This document shows positions 1 through 8,002 of a stretch of 64,000 nt of DNA, piece by piece (within the stretch, counting starts at the first letter, position 1; every line of letters starts with the position of its first letter). Source of the DNA: Hoeflea sp. YIM 152468 (lineage in GTDB: Bacteria > Pseudomonadota > Alphaproteobacteria > Rhizobiales > Rhizobiaceae); the NCBI RefSeq assembly GCF_029210485.1, contig NZ_JARGET010000028.1, forward strand, positions 1 through 64,000, read 5' to 3'. The position numbers were made by a program, and so were the translations under genes. The notes below the pieces were generated by a model that worked only from the letters and a program-made list of their open reading frames with translations, searched no databases and was not told where the DNA came from.

Positions 1-107
1 CGCAGGGCGGTATTGACTACACCCCGACCGCTTCGATCGGCGCTGTGGCCACGGATGGTGTCAGCTATGACCGCGCCGGCAATGATGGCTCACCGCGCTT
101 CCAGTAA
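1..107 (+). CDS. C-terminal end of an unidentified protein (partial)
   Basis: Only the last 34 codons are present, read from base 3 and closed by TAA at 105-107. The visible tail is rich in Gly, Ala, Thr and Asp, has no cysteine and shows no motif I recognise. It lies 137 bases upstream of a LapG-like protease gene on the same strand, but nothing in the fragment shows whether the two are functionally linked. Codon choice (GC-rich third positions) matches the neighbouring genes, so I take it as a real coding end rather than chance reading frame. Confidence 0.45.
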   Translation, partial: QGGIDYTPTASIGAVATDGVSYDRAGNDGSPRFQ

Positions 108-244
108 GCCTGGCACCTCATCAATGAAAACTGGCGGGGCGCCCGGGATTGACCGGCGCCCCGCCTGCATCGTCTGACTGCCGTCTCCCGGAGCGAGAAA
201 TTCCGCGGAAACCGGCATTCACCCCGACCGGGAGGAGGGAAATC

Positions 245-841
245 ATGACCAGGTCAAAATCCACCTTTCTGCCAGCAGCCCTTGCCACATTGATGCTTTC
301 GACGGCTCCGCTTCCGGCCTTCGCCGCAAGCTGGCTGCGGCTCGGCACGGTGACCAGCCGCCCTTACGGACATGTCGATTACTGTTCACGGCAAGCGGCG
401 GACTGCACCGTCAGGAAGACCCATCGACAGCTGCCGCCTGCGCGGCTTGCGGTCCTCACTCGGATCAACAGCGCCGTCAACCGTGCCATCGCGCCGGTTT
501 CCGACGCGCAGCAATATGGCCGGTACGAGGTGTGGAAGGTGAGCGCCACAGCCGGCGACTGTGAAGACTATGCGCTTGCAAAACGGGCGCAGTTGCTGCG
601 CAAGGGGTTTTATCCCGAAGACCTGTTGCTGACCATGGCCCACACCGGACAGGAGCATCACACTGTGCTTGTGGTGCGAACCCGGATGGGCGATTTCGTG
701 CTCGACAATCTGACCGAGGCGGTCTTGCCTGTATCCGCGAGCCGGCTCGAATTCATCAAGATCCAGTCACCTGAGCACGGTGGAAACTGGCTCCGGGTAA
801 CCGGCAAGACCGGAACGGCACCGACCCTGCCGGCCGGCTGA
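245..841 (+). CDS. LapG-like periplasmic cysteine protease (BTLCP, DUF920)
   Basis: 198-residue secreted protein of the bacterial transglutaminase-like cysteine proteinase family (PF06035), which includes LapG, the periplasmic protease that clips the N-terminus of large surface adhesins. A signal peptide covers about residues 1-28 (ends PAFAA). The transglutaminase-fold triad is visible: Cys106 in GDCEDYALAKR, His139 in HHTVLVVRT and Asp154 in VLDN. Two further cysteines, 47 and 54, could form a disulfide. The ATG at 245 is chosen because GGGAGGAGGG lies just upstream and the signal peptide begins there; the open frame extends further upstream without a leader. A paralogue with the same triad lies at 14616-15188. 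The family call is firm; an adhesin-cleaving role is inferred, since no LapD or RTX adhesin gene is visible. Confidence 0.85.
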   Translation: MTRSKSTFLPAALATLMLSTAPLPAFAASWLRLGTVTSRPYGHVDYCSRQAADCTVRKTHRQLPPARLAVLTRINSAVNRAIAPVSDAQQYGRYEVWKVSATAGDCEDYALAKRAQLLRKGFYPEDLLLTMAHTGQEHHTVLVVRTRMGDFVLDNLTEAVLPVSASRLEFIKIQSPEHGGNWLRVTGKTGTAPTLPAG

Positions 842-1178
842 TCCTTGCAGGCTGGCGCCCGGCGCGTGATGGAACCGGGCCGATGGTGACTAGGTTGCCG
901 CTTCAGCCTCTCCGGCTGGCGGCTCGCCCGGACATGGATTGAGATGCCCAGACGCAGAGCAGTCTGCAGCTGCGGCAGCGCCGGCAAGGCTGAACCCTGC
1001 TGGCTGCGCTGGCAGTCGTCCTGCTTTCATCCCAGCACCGCAAGCGCGGCGAACCGTTGTCTCAGCCTTGTATCCGATGCAGGGCTGGGGCAAGTTCGCT
1101 CTCTTGCGCAGCCGGTGCACGTCAGCCGGCGTTTGCGCGCCGCTTGCTCCGGGCCGGCGGCAAGTTGAGGGGACTGGA
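842..1178. other. Intergenic region, no gene recognised
   Basis: This 337-base stretch separates the BTLCP protease gene from the phosphotransacetylase fusion gene. Short open frames occur on both strands but none has a convincing ribosome-binding site or motif. The downstream gene's frame stays open through much of it, but its first well-placed start is at 1179. It presumably holds the promoter for the phosphotransacetylase and phosphofructokinase genes; I see no clear -35/-10 or operator. Confidence 0.5.
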
Positions 1179-2585
1179 ATGAACAGTATGGAAAACCGCA
1201 CCGTCGATGAGCTCGAACCCGGCGACAGGGCCGAAATCGACAGGGTGCTGACGCGCAAGGATTTCGCCCTGTTTGAGGCAGCCCTGGCGGGGACCGGGCC
1301 GGCGGGATGCGAGCCCGAGGCCGGTGACGGGGCGGATCCTGAGCAAGGCATTGGTCACGGCATCTGGGCGGGGCCGCTGATTTCGACGCTGCTGGCGACG
1401 CAATTGCCGGGACCGGGCAGTGTGCCTCTGGGTCAAACGCTTGTCTTCCATCGCCCGGTCAGGATCGGTGACACGGTCACGGTGCAGGTCCGCGTTACGG
1501 CTGTCGACAAGCAGACCGGCCGCGTGGAGCTCGACTGTGCCTGCCTCAACGCCGCCGGCGTGACGGTGGTCTCGGGGACGGCCCAGGTGCTGGCATCGCG
1601 CGAGAAGATCAAGCGGCCGCTGGCGCGGATGCCGAGCTCGTGGCTCAAGGCGCCCGGCGTGCGTTTCGGCGAACTGGTGGAGCGGGCGAGATCGCTTGAG
1701 CCGCTCATCACCGCTGTCGTCCATCCTTGCGATGCGCTCAGTCTCGGCGGTGCCATCGCGGCGCGCGACGAGGGCATGATCGTGCCGGTGCTGGTCGGTC
1801 CGCGGGCAAAGATCGAAGCGGCTGCGGAAAAGGCCGGGGTTGACGTGGGCGGGCTCGACATTGTCGATGCGCCGCACAGCCATGCCGCCGCCGAGATTGC
1901 CGTGGGGCTGGTGCATCACAAGCGCGCCGGCGCCTTGATGAAGGGCGCGCTGCACACGGACGAGCTTTTGGCCGCGGTGCTCGACAAGAGTGCGGGGTTG
2001 CGCACCGAACGACGGCTGAGCCATGTCTTCGCGCTCGATCTGCCGGGTCAGAACCGCACCCTGTTCGTCACCGACGCGGCGATCAACATTTCGCCCGATC
2101 TCGCCGCGCTCAGCGACATTGTCCAGAACGCCATTGATCTGACCATTGCGCTGGGGGTGGACACACCTTTGGTGGCGCTGCTGTCGGCGGTCGAGACGGT
2201 GACCGGAAAACTGCCCTCGACGCTGATGGCGGCGGCGATCTGCAAGATGCATGACCGTGGCCAGATTGTCGGCGGCAAGGTCGATGGGCCGCTGGCCTTC
2301 GACAATGCGATCTCGCCCGCCGCGGTGGCTGCCAAGGGGCTTGTCTCCGATGTGGCGGGCTATGCCGACATTCTGGTGACGCCGACGCTCGAGAGCGGCA
2401 ACATGATTGCCAAACAACTGATCCATCTGGCCGGCGCTTCGTCGGCCGGCATTGCGCTGGGCGGCAGGGTGCCGATCATGCTGACCAGCCGGTCCGACAG
2501 CATCGACGCGCGGATTGTCTCGGCAGCGCTGGCGAAAGTGTTTTATCACTGGCGCAGGCAACGGCCGCTGGGCTTGCCGGGCTAG
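1179..2585 (+). CDS. Bifunctional MaoC-like enoyl-CoA hydratase / phosphate acetyltransferase
   Basis: 468-residue fusion. The N-terminal ~155 residues form a MaoC-type hot-dog domain (the segment FHRPVRIGDTVTVQVRVT is typical). Residues from about 165 to the end form a PTA/PTB domain that interconverts acyl-CoA plus phosphate with acyl-phosphate plus CoA. Signature pieces such as VLVGPR and a GGKVDGPLAFDNA stretch are visible. This fusion is common in alphaproteobacteria and usually precedes an acetate kinase gene; here the next gene is a phosphofructokinase and no ackA is seen. ATG 1179 has GAGGGG upstream and gives the family's usual length. Cytoplasmic; it may serve acetyl-phosphate, propionyl or polyhydroxybutyrate-related metabolism. 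Confidence 0.88.
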   Translation: MNSMENRTVDELEPGDRAEIDRVLTRKDFALFEAALAGTGPAGCEPEAGDGADPEQGIGHGIWAGPLISTLLATQLPGPGSVPLGQTLVFHRPVRIGDTVTVQVRVTAVDKQTGRVELDCACLNAAGVTVVSGTAQVLASREKIKRPLARMPSSWLKAPGVRFGELVERARSLEPLITAVVHPCDALSLGGAIAARDEGMIVPVLVGPRAKIEAAAEKAGVDVGGLDIVDAPHSHAAAEIAVGLVHHKRAGALMKGALHTDELLAAVLDKSAGLRTERRLSHVFALDLPGQNRTLFVTDAAINISPDLAALSDIVQNAIDLTIALGVDTPLVALLSAVETVTGKLPSTLMAAAICKMHDRGQIVGGKVDGPLAFDNAISPAAVAAKGLVSDVAGYADILVTPTLESGNMIAKQLIHLAGASSAGIALGGRVPIMLTSRSDSIDARIVSAALAKVFYHWRRQRPLGLPG

Positions 2586-2752
2586 CGCGGTTGGTTCGCA
2601 CCCGGGCGTCTGGCGCCGGGTCGGCGAAGGCGCGGTTCATCTGCAAAACTGCCGGATTTACCCGGCAAGATGGCAGCAAAGGGCGGATCAGCTCTTGTGT
2701 GCCGGTCAAAAATGGTGCCGGTATTGATAGCAATCTGGAGGAGGACATCTCA

Positions 2753-3970
2753 GTGTTTCATGGCAAGGTGCTGGTCGCGCAAGGGGGCGGACCGACGGCG
2801 GTTATCAATCAATCGATGGTGGGCGCGGTGCTGGAATCGCGCAAATTCCGCAAGGTCGAGTTGATCTACGGCGCCGTTCACGGTGTGCGCGGCATTCTCG
2901 ACGAGGATTTTTACGATCTGACCCAGGAGACCACCCACAATCTGGAGATGGTCGCCAACACGCCGTCCTCGGCGCTGGGCTCGACGCGCGACAAGCCGGA
3001 CCTGAAATACTGCCAGGAAATCTTCAAGGTGCTCAGGGCGCACCAGATCGGCTATTTCTTCTACACCGGCGGCAATGATTCCTCGGACACGGTCCGGATC
3101 GTCAATGACGAGGCGCGCAAGGCCGATTACAATCTGCGCTGCATCCACATCCCCAAAACCATCGACAATGATCTGGTCGAGAACGACCATACGCCGGGCT
3201 TTCCGTCGGCGGCGCGCTATGTGGCGCAGGCGTTCATGGGCATCAACCTCGACAATGCGGCGCTTCCCGGCGTCTATATCGGCGTGGTCATGGGCCGCCA
3301 TGCCGGCTTTCTCACCGCGGCTTCAGCGCTGGGCAAGAAATTTTCCGATGACGGGCCGCATCTGATCTACATGCCCGAGCGAAGCTTCGACATCGATAAA
3401 TTCCTCAGCGACGTCAAGCAGGTCCATGACCGGCTCGGGCGCTGTGTCGTTGCCGTCAGCGAAGGCATTCATGACGGGTCCGGCCAGCCGATCATCGCCA
3501 CGCTGGCCAAGGAGGTGGAACGCGACGCGCATGGCAATGTGCAATTGTCGGGCAGCGGTGCGCTGGCCGATCTTTTGACCCAGAAGGTCAAGCAGGAACT
3601 CAAGATCACCCGGGTGCGGGGCGATACGCTCGGCTACATCCAGCGCAGTTTTGTCGGCTGCGTGTCCGATGTCGACCAGAACGAGGCCCGCGAAGTGGGC
3701 GAGAAGGCGGTGCAATACGGCATGTTCGGCGATCGCGACGGATCGGTGGCGATCAAGCGCACCGGCCATTACTCGGTCGATTACGAGCTGGTGCCGCTGG
3801 AACTGGTCGCCGGCAAGACCCGAACCATGCCCGACGATTTCATCTCGGCGTGCGGTCACGACGTGACCGACGCGTTCCGAATGTATCTGCGCCCGCTCTT
3901 GGGTTCCGGCATGCCGGATGCGTATCGGCTCAGGCCGAACATGGTGCCGAAGATCCTGGCGAAGGGATGA
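2753..3970 (+). CDS. pfp: Pyrophosphate-dependent 6-phosphofructokinase
   Basis: 405-residue PfkA-family enzyme that phosphorylates fructose 6-phosphate with PPi, reversibly. The phosphate-donor loop reads GGNDSSDT, with Asp where ATP-dependent enzymes carry Gly, and the PKTIDNDL motif is present; both are marks of the PPi-using class. A sugar-phosphate-binding GYIQRS motif is also visible. The start is a GTG at 2753, eight bases after GGAGGAGG; upstream in-frame starts lack such a site. It follows the phosphotransacetylase fusion gene after 167 bases on the same strand and may be co-transcribed. PPi dependence is inferred from motif residues. Confidence 0.87.
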   Translation: MFHGKVLVAQGGGPTAVINQSMVGAVLESRKFRKVELIYGAVHGVRGILDEDFYDLTQETTHNLEMVANTPSSALGSTRDKPDLKYCQEIFKVLRAHQIGYFFYTGGNDSSDTVRIVNDEARKADYNLRCIHIPKTIDNDLVENDHTPGFPSAARYVAQAFMGINLDNAALPGVYIGVVMGRHAGFLTAASALGKKFSDDGPHLIYMPERSFDIDKFLSDVKQVHDRLGRCVVAVSEGIHDGSGQPIIATLAKEVERDAHGNVQLSGSGALADLLTQKVKQELKITRVRGDTLGYIQRSFVGCVSDVDQNEAREVGEKAVQYGMFGDRDGSVAIKRTGHYSVDYELVPLELVAGKTRTMPDDFISACGHDVTDAFRMYLRPLLGSGMPDAYRLRPNMVPKILAKG

Positions 3971-4384
3971 GGCGGTGGCCAAGTTGTTTCACCACTAACG
4001 GCTGATGGGGTTTCTAGTGTACGGGGGCTGAGAGGGCGGGAACCGGGAGCGCGAATTCGCTGCGCTTTGATAAACGTTTGAAATCGAGGCGAGAGGGGAC
4101 TGTCTGCTTGCGGAGCAAGTTTGCGGTAAGGTGGACTGTGGGTAAATGACCCAACAATCGTCAACTAAAGTTGCCCAAGGCCTATAAAAGGTGTGTTGAG
4201 TTCTGTCTCGCGGGCATCAAAAGCCGCTTTCGAATAAAAACCTTGGTCGCTAAGCAACGTAAGGTTGGGGTCAAGGCAGTATTCGCGTATCGTGCCACTC
4301 CAAACGGCAATTTGATGATAAACACTCTGTGAAATGGATCGTGGCAATTTGCCGCTGAAATATTGCTTTTGGGGGATTCTCGCA
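3971..4384. other. Low-GC intergenic region at the edge of a probable acquired segment
   Basis: 414 bases between pfp and the RloC-like gene. Base composition drops part-way through, from about 4140 on, matching the next gene rather than the chromosome around it. On the minus strand at about 4165-4300 a frame reads protein-like (ending in FIGLGQL) and could be the remnant of a decayed gene, but I cannot identify it. A short hairpin (CTTGC, three-base loop, GCAAG) sits near 4108. No integrase, tRNA end or direct-repeat attachment site was found. Confidence 0.4.
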
Positions 4385-7006
4385 ATGAATGAGATTGGTA
4401 ACGGGGATGACGTATTGGCGGCGCTGGGAGCAGCTGTTGAAAAGCGGCCACAGACCACGATCTGGAGCGAATTGAACGCTTGGGGCAAGTCCATTGCTGA
4501 CTGGCAGCGCTACATAATCTCCCATGCCGTGCGAGACGGTACGCTTTCCGATGACCGCATTGAGGAAGCCTATCGATTGTTTCTTCGGGACAGAAAACTT
4601 GATAGCGGTGATGAAGAGCTGCCGGATGTACCTAGCTCGGTCACCGGTCGCGTTGCGGCGGAGGGAACGCCCCTCACGCTAAGAACCATAAATTCGCTCA
4701 AGAATGTTAATGCCATTCCTGAATTTTCGCGCGTGACCTTCGGCCCTCAGCTAACGGTAATATATGGGCACAACGGCGCTGGAAAAAGTGGCTTTGCACG
4801 CATCCTCTCATCCGCTTGTTTCAGCCGCTCCAGTCCTCAAATTATTCGCAACATCTACGATGATGATGCGCCCAACGTGCCAGCAACCGCCCAGTTCGAA
4901 ATTGATCGTGGTAACGGGTCTGACGAGGAAATAAACTTTACCGATGGAGACGAGAATGACGATCTCAAACGGGTAAGCGTCTTCGATTCCTCGGTCGCCA
5001 GGATTCACTTGGCCAAAGAGAACGAGTTGGGCTTCCAGCCCGCAGGCTTCGACGTATTTGATGAAGCCATCCGTGTCATATCCCTTATCACTCAGAAGCT
5101 GGAGGCAGACATCAATGCGAAGACGCGGTTGAATAAGTTCGACCAGCTTTTCGCCGACCCCGGACCAGTTGCTACAAAGATTGCTTCGTTGAATGCGAAG
5201 TCGGACATTGCAGAACTTAAATTGCTCGCAACCTTCGGCGAAGCCGAAAAAGAACGATTAGATGAGTTGGCGAGGCAGGAACAGGAGCTTATTGCCAAAT
5301 CTCCTGTTGAAACGCTCAGAGCCCTTGCTACCGCAAAGACCGATATTGAGACTCTGCAGAAGAAGGTTGGAGAGCTCGCTTCTACCCTCGGCAACGCGGC
5401 ATGCGACAAAGCACGCCAACTCCTCGATGGCCATAGAGCCGCACTGTTGGAAGCCGTACAGGCCGGAAGTGCTACGGTCTCCCATCCCCAGTTGTGTCAG
5501 ACCGGCTCAACTGACTGGGACAATTTCGTGCTCGCAAGCCGAAAGTTGGGGCACGCTGAGGCAGTTACCTATCCAGCGGACGGCGACCCCTGTTTGCTGT
5601 GCCATCGTCCTTTAGATGCCCCGTCCGCTACACTGATTAGCCGCATGTGGGGTTATCTTGACCATAAAGCTAGAAAGGCAGCCGTCGTGGCTGATGAGGA
5701 ACTCAATCGCTATGTGACTCAACTCAAGGCGCTCGATTGTGCATTGCTGCCTGGTGAGAGCCGCATTCGCGCTGATCTTTCAAAGATGGATCCGGCGTTA
5801 GTTGCCGAAGTTGACGCTGCCTCTGTGACTTTTGACGATCGGCGCAAGGCGCTAGTTGCCGCGCTTGAACAAGGTGCGGTCGGCTCCCTCCCTGAAGGCG
5901 ACCTTGTGGCACAAGAGGAAACCCTTGCAAAAGCGTTGGAGAATATTCGTTTGCAGGATGTTGCGCTCCGTGGTGGTAAATTTGATGAAATCCTTGCCAA
6001 GCTTAAGGTAGAACACATTGCGCTTCGGCAGAAACAGGTGCTGAGCAAGAACATTGATGACGTAGTTGCTTTCGTTGAAGACATGGCCTGGACAGAGAAG
6101 GCTGGTGCCTCTCGTCCAAAAACCCGCTTCGTCACGGATTGCCAAAAGGCTATTTTCGAGAAGTTGATTGAAGGCAACTACAAAGACCGGCTTAAGGACG
6201 AGTGCGTCAAGCTGGATTGCTCACTGCCAATTGAGTTCAAAGCGCGGGGGAGCGCAGGGAAGACCCTTCGCGGTCTTAAAGCCAAGGGGGGGCACAAGCC
6301 AGATGACATTTTCAGTGAGGGGGAACAGCGGGCGCTTTCACTAGCGGATTTCCTAACAGAAGTGAATCTAAATCCCACCAGTGCCGCCATCGTTCTCGAT
6401 GATCCAGTTACATCGCTCGACCATCAGCGAAAGCGACTAATTGCTAAAAGACTTGCAGAGGAAGCATCTGTGCGACAAGTCATTGTCTTTACGCATGACC
6501 TTGTATTCCTCACGCTGCTCTCTGACAAAGCCGAGGCTGCTGGTTGCGAAGTCATGAGTCACTGGGTACAGCGCTTGGAAGGTGTCCCTGGGTGTGTGAA
6601 AATCGAAGACACGCCAGCTAATGGTAGGATCTATCGCAAGACCACCAAGGCGAAGGAGTTTCTGCAACAGGCTAAGCAAGCCACTGGCGGTAATCGGGTT
6701 GACTTTGTTCGGAGTGGTGCAGGGGCACTCCGCCGCACGATCGAAGAAGTGGTTATACTTTACCTGTTCAAAGATACAGTGCGTCGATGGGATGAACAGG
6801 TTAGGTTGGGCGCATTGATCAAAATCAGTTGGTCCAACGACTTAGCGGACGAGATTGTAGCTTTGCAAGACGATACCTCCAGGCTTTTGGAAGGCCACTC
6901 CAATTCGGATGAATTCGCTGGTGAAGTACCTGAGGTAGAAGATCTGGAGAGATTGATCGCCCGCGTGGACGATGTGATTAACATAGCCAAAGCTGAACGT
7001 AGCTGA
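4385..7006 (+). CDS. Zinc-hook AAA/SMC-like ATPase, RloC/PrrC-like (probable anticodon nuclease or related defence protein)
   Basis: 873-residue protein of the AAA_13 (PF13166) group that holds RloC and PrrC anticodon nucleases. Walker A is GHNGAGKSG at 128-136, followed by long helical arms broken in the middle by a Cys403-Leu-Leu-Cys406 zinc-hook motif. The C-terminal half has an ABC signature (FSEGEQRAL, 643-651), Walker B with VLDDPVTSLDH (670-680) and an H-loop His704. The C-terminal domain carries RRTIEE (783-788), an R-x3-E arrangement, and a later His838. These recall the Arg-Glu-His nuclease triad of PrrC/RloC, but the E-to-H spacing (~50) is longer than in PrrC. ATG 4385 follows GGGGGA; an ATG 51 bases upstream has no such site. 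GC is clearly lower than neighbours (one sampled line 52% versus 63% in pfp), suggesting horizontal transfer. It stands alone with no restriction-modification partner. The ATPase family is firm; the nuclease function is inferred. Confidence 0.72.
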   Translation: MNEIGNGDDVLAALGAAVEKRPQTTIWSELNAWGKSIADWQRYIISHAVRDGTLSDDRIEEAYRLFLRDRKLDSGDEELPDVPSSVTGRVAAEGTPLTLRTINSLKNVNAIPEFSRVTFGPQLTVIYGHNGAGKSGFARILSSACFSRSSPQIIRNIYDDDAPNVPATAQFEIDRGNGSDEEINFTDGDENDDLKRVSVFDSSVARIHLAKENELGFQPAGFDVFDEAIRVISLITQKLEADINAKTRLNKFDQLFADPGPVATKIASLNAKSDIAELKLLATFGEAEKERLDELARQEQELIAKSPVETLRALATAKTDIETLQKKVGELASTLGNAACDKARQLLDGHRAALLEAVQAGSATVSHPQLCQTGSTDWDNFVLASRKLGHAEAVTYPADGDPCLLCHRPLDAPSATLISRMWGYLDHKARKAAVVADEELNRYVTQLKALDCALLPGESRIRADLSKMDPALVAEVDAASVTFDDRRKALVAALEQGAVGSLPEGDLVAQEETLAKALENIRLQDVALRGGKFDEILAKLKVEHIALRQKQVLSKNIDDVVAFVEDMAWTEKAGASRPKTRFVTDCQKAIFEKLIEGNYKDRLKDECVKLDCSLPIEFKARGSAGKTLRGLKAKGGHKPDDIFSEGEQRALSLADFLTEVNLNPTSAAIVLDDPVTSLDHQRKRLIAKRLAEEASVRQVIVFTHDLVFLTLLSDKAEAAGCEVMSHWVQRLEGVPGCVKIEDTPANGRIYRKTTKAKEFLQQAKQATGGNRVDFVRSGAGALRRTIEEVVILYLFKDTVRRWDEQVRLGALIKISWSNDLADEIVALQDDTSRLLEGHSNSDEFAGEVPEVEDLERLIARVDDVINIAKAERS

Positions 7007-7079
7007 GATTGTAGAGGCAGCTGTTGGGAAATTGCAGTTAACTGCTGAACGACCGAAACAAGGACGCAAGGTCACTATT

Positions 7080-7093
7080 TGGCGATATCGCCA
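7080..7093. repeat. 14-base perfect palindrome downstream of the RloC-like gene
   Basis: TGGCGATATCGCCA reads the same on both strands. It lies 74 bases past the stop of the low-GC ATPase gene and about 40 bases before the convergent usp stop. It has no T-run, so it is a poor intrinsic terminator; it could be a protein-binding site or a junction mark of the inserted segment. Confidence 0.4.
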
Positions 7094-7134
7094 CAAACGC
7101 CAGCTAAGCGCTCCGAACTCCCCCTCAACTCCAC

Positions 7135-7989
7135 TTACCGCATCAGCAGCACCGGCGCCTTGCAGCTTCTGAGCATTTCCGTCGTGGTCGAGCCGAGGAC
7201 GAAGCTGCGGATTCTCGAGTGGCCGTAGGCGCCCATGGCGACGAGGCAGGAGCCGCAGTCCTCGACGCGCTGGCCCAGCACTTCGTCGGGATGCCCGGAC
7301 ACAATCGTGGTGTCTACGCTCAGGCCGGCGCCGGCGAGGATCGATCCGGCGTCTTCAAGGGCCTTCTCGGTGTCGCGGTTGCGGCTGCCGACGGTCACCA
7401 GATCGATCTTGAGGCCGGCAAACAGCGGGTTCTGGGCGACATGATCGACAACCCGGCGGCTTGACGCGGCGCCGTCATAGGCGATGAGCACGGTGTCGAT
7501 CGGCTTGAAGGCGCGCGAGGCGACAAAGACCGGCTTGTGGCTGGCGCGGATGAAGCGTTCGAGATGGGCGCCGAGTCTCAAGCTGGCGAAATCGGCTTCC
7601 TCGCCGCGTTTTCCCACCATGATCATGCTGGCGGGGCCTTCCTGCGCGATCACCGTCTCGACGATCTCGCCCTGGCGGAGATGGGCGCCGGCGACCTTCT
7701 GGCCGGCAGATTCGATGATGGCGCGGGCGTCATCGAGAATGGCGCGGCCCTTTTGCTGCAACAGGCGCGCGCGCTGCTCGTCAAGGTCCGACAGCTCTTT
7801 CAACAGCGCCGTGCGGGCGCCAAGGGCAATGGAGCCCGACAGGTCGGAGCGTCCGGCGCCGGGCTGGCGGTCGAGCACATGCAGCAGATCGACCGCGGCG
7901 TTCATCCGGTCTGCGACCCAGACTGCGTGGTCGCAGACGCTTTTCGAATAGGTGGACCCGTCAACCAGGGCCAAAAGGATGTTGCTCAT
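7135..7989 (-). CDS. Universal stress protein, two Usp domains
   Basis: 284-residue tandem UspA-type protein. Domain one covers about residues 1-145 and domain two 150-284. The second ends in GAYGHSRIRSFVLGSTTTEM, the G-x2-G-x9-G-S/T nucleotide-binding signature of ATP-binding Usp proteins; the first has a weaker GKRGEE version. The gene begins ATGAGCAAC at 7989, behind AGGAGGATC, only 13 bases after the SulP transporter stop on the same strand, so the pair forms a two-gene operon. Likely cytoplasmic, with a stress or transporter-modulating role; the exact function is unknown. Confidence 0.85.
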   Translation of the reverse strand: MSNILLALVDGSTYSKSVCDHAVWVADRMNAAVDLLHVLDRQPGAGRSDLSGSIALGARTALLKELSDLDEQRARLLQQKGRAILDDARAIIESAGQKVAGAHLRQGEIVETVIAQEGPASMIMVGKRGEEADFASLRLGAHLERFIRASHKPVFVASRAFKPIDTVLIAYDGAASSRRVVDHVAQNPLFAGLKIDLVTVGSRNRDTEKALEDAGSILAGAGLSVDTTIVSGHPDEVLGQRVEDCGSCLVAMGAYGHSRIRSFVLGSTTTEMLRSCKAPVLLMR

Positions 7990-8002
7990 GATCTGATCCT
8001 CC

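Noticed and set aside
944-1168. A 74-codon Cys-rich small frame before the phosphotransacetylase gene
   Set aside because: No ribosome site, no recognisable motif, and composition like the surrounding non-coding DNA.
1122-2561. A 479-codon minus-strand frame opposite the phosphotransacetylase fusion
   Set aside because: Gln/Arg/His-rich low-complexity translation without domains; shadow of the real gene.
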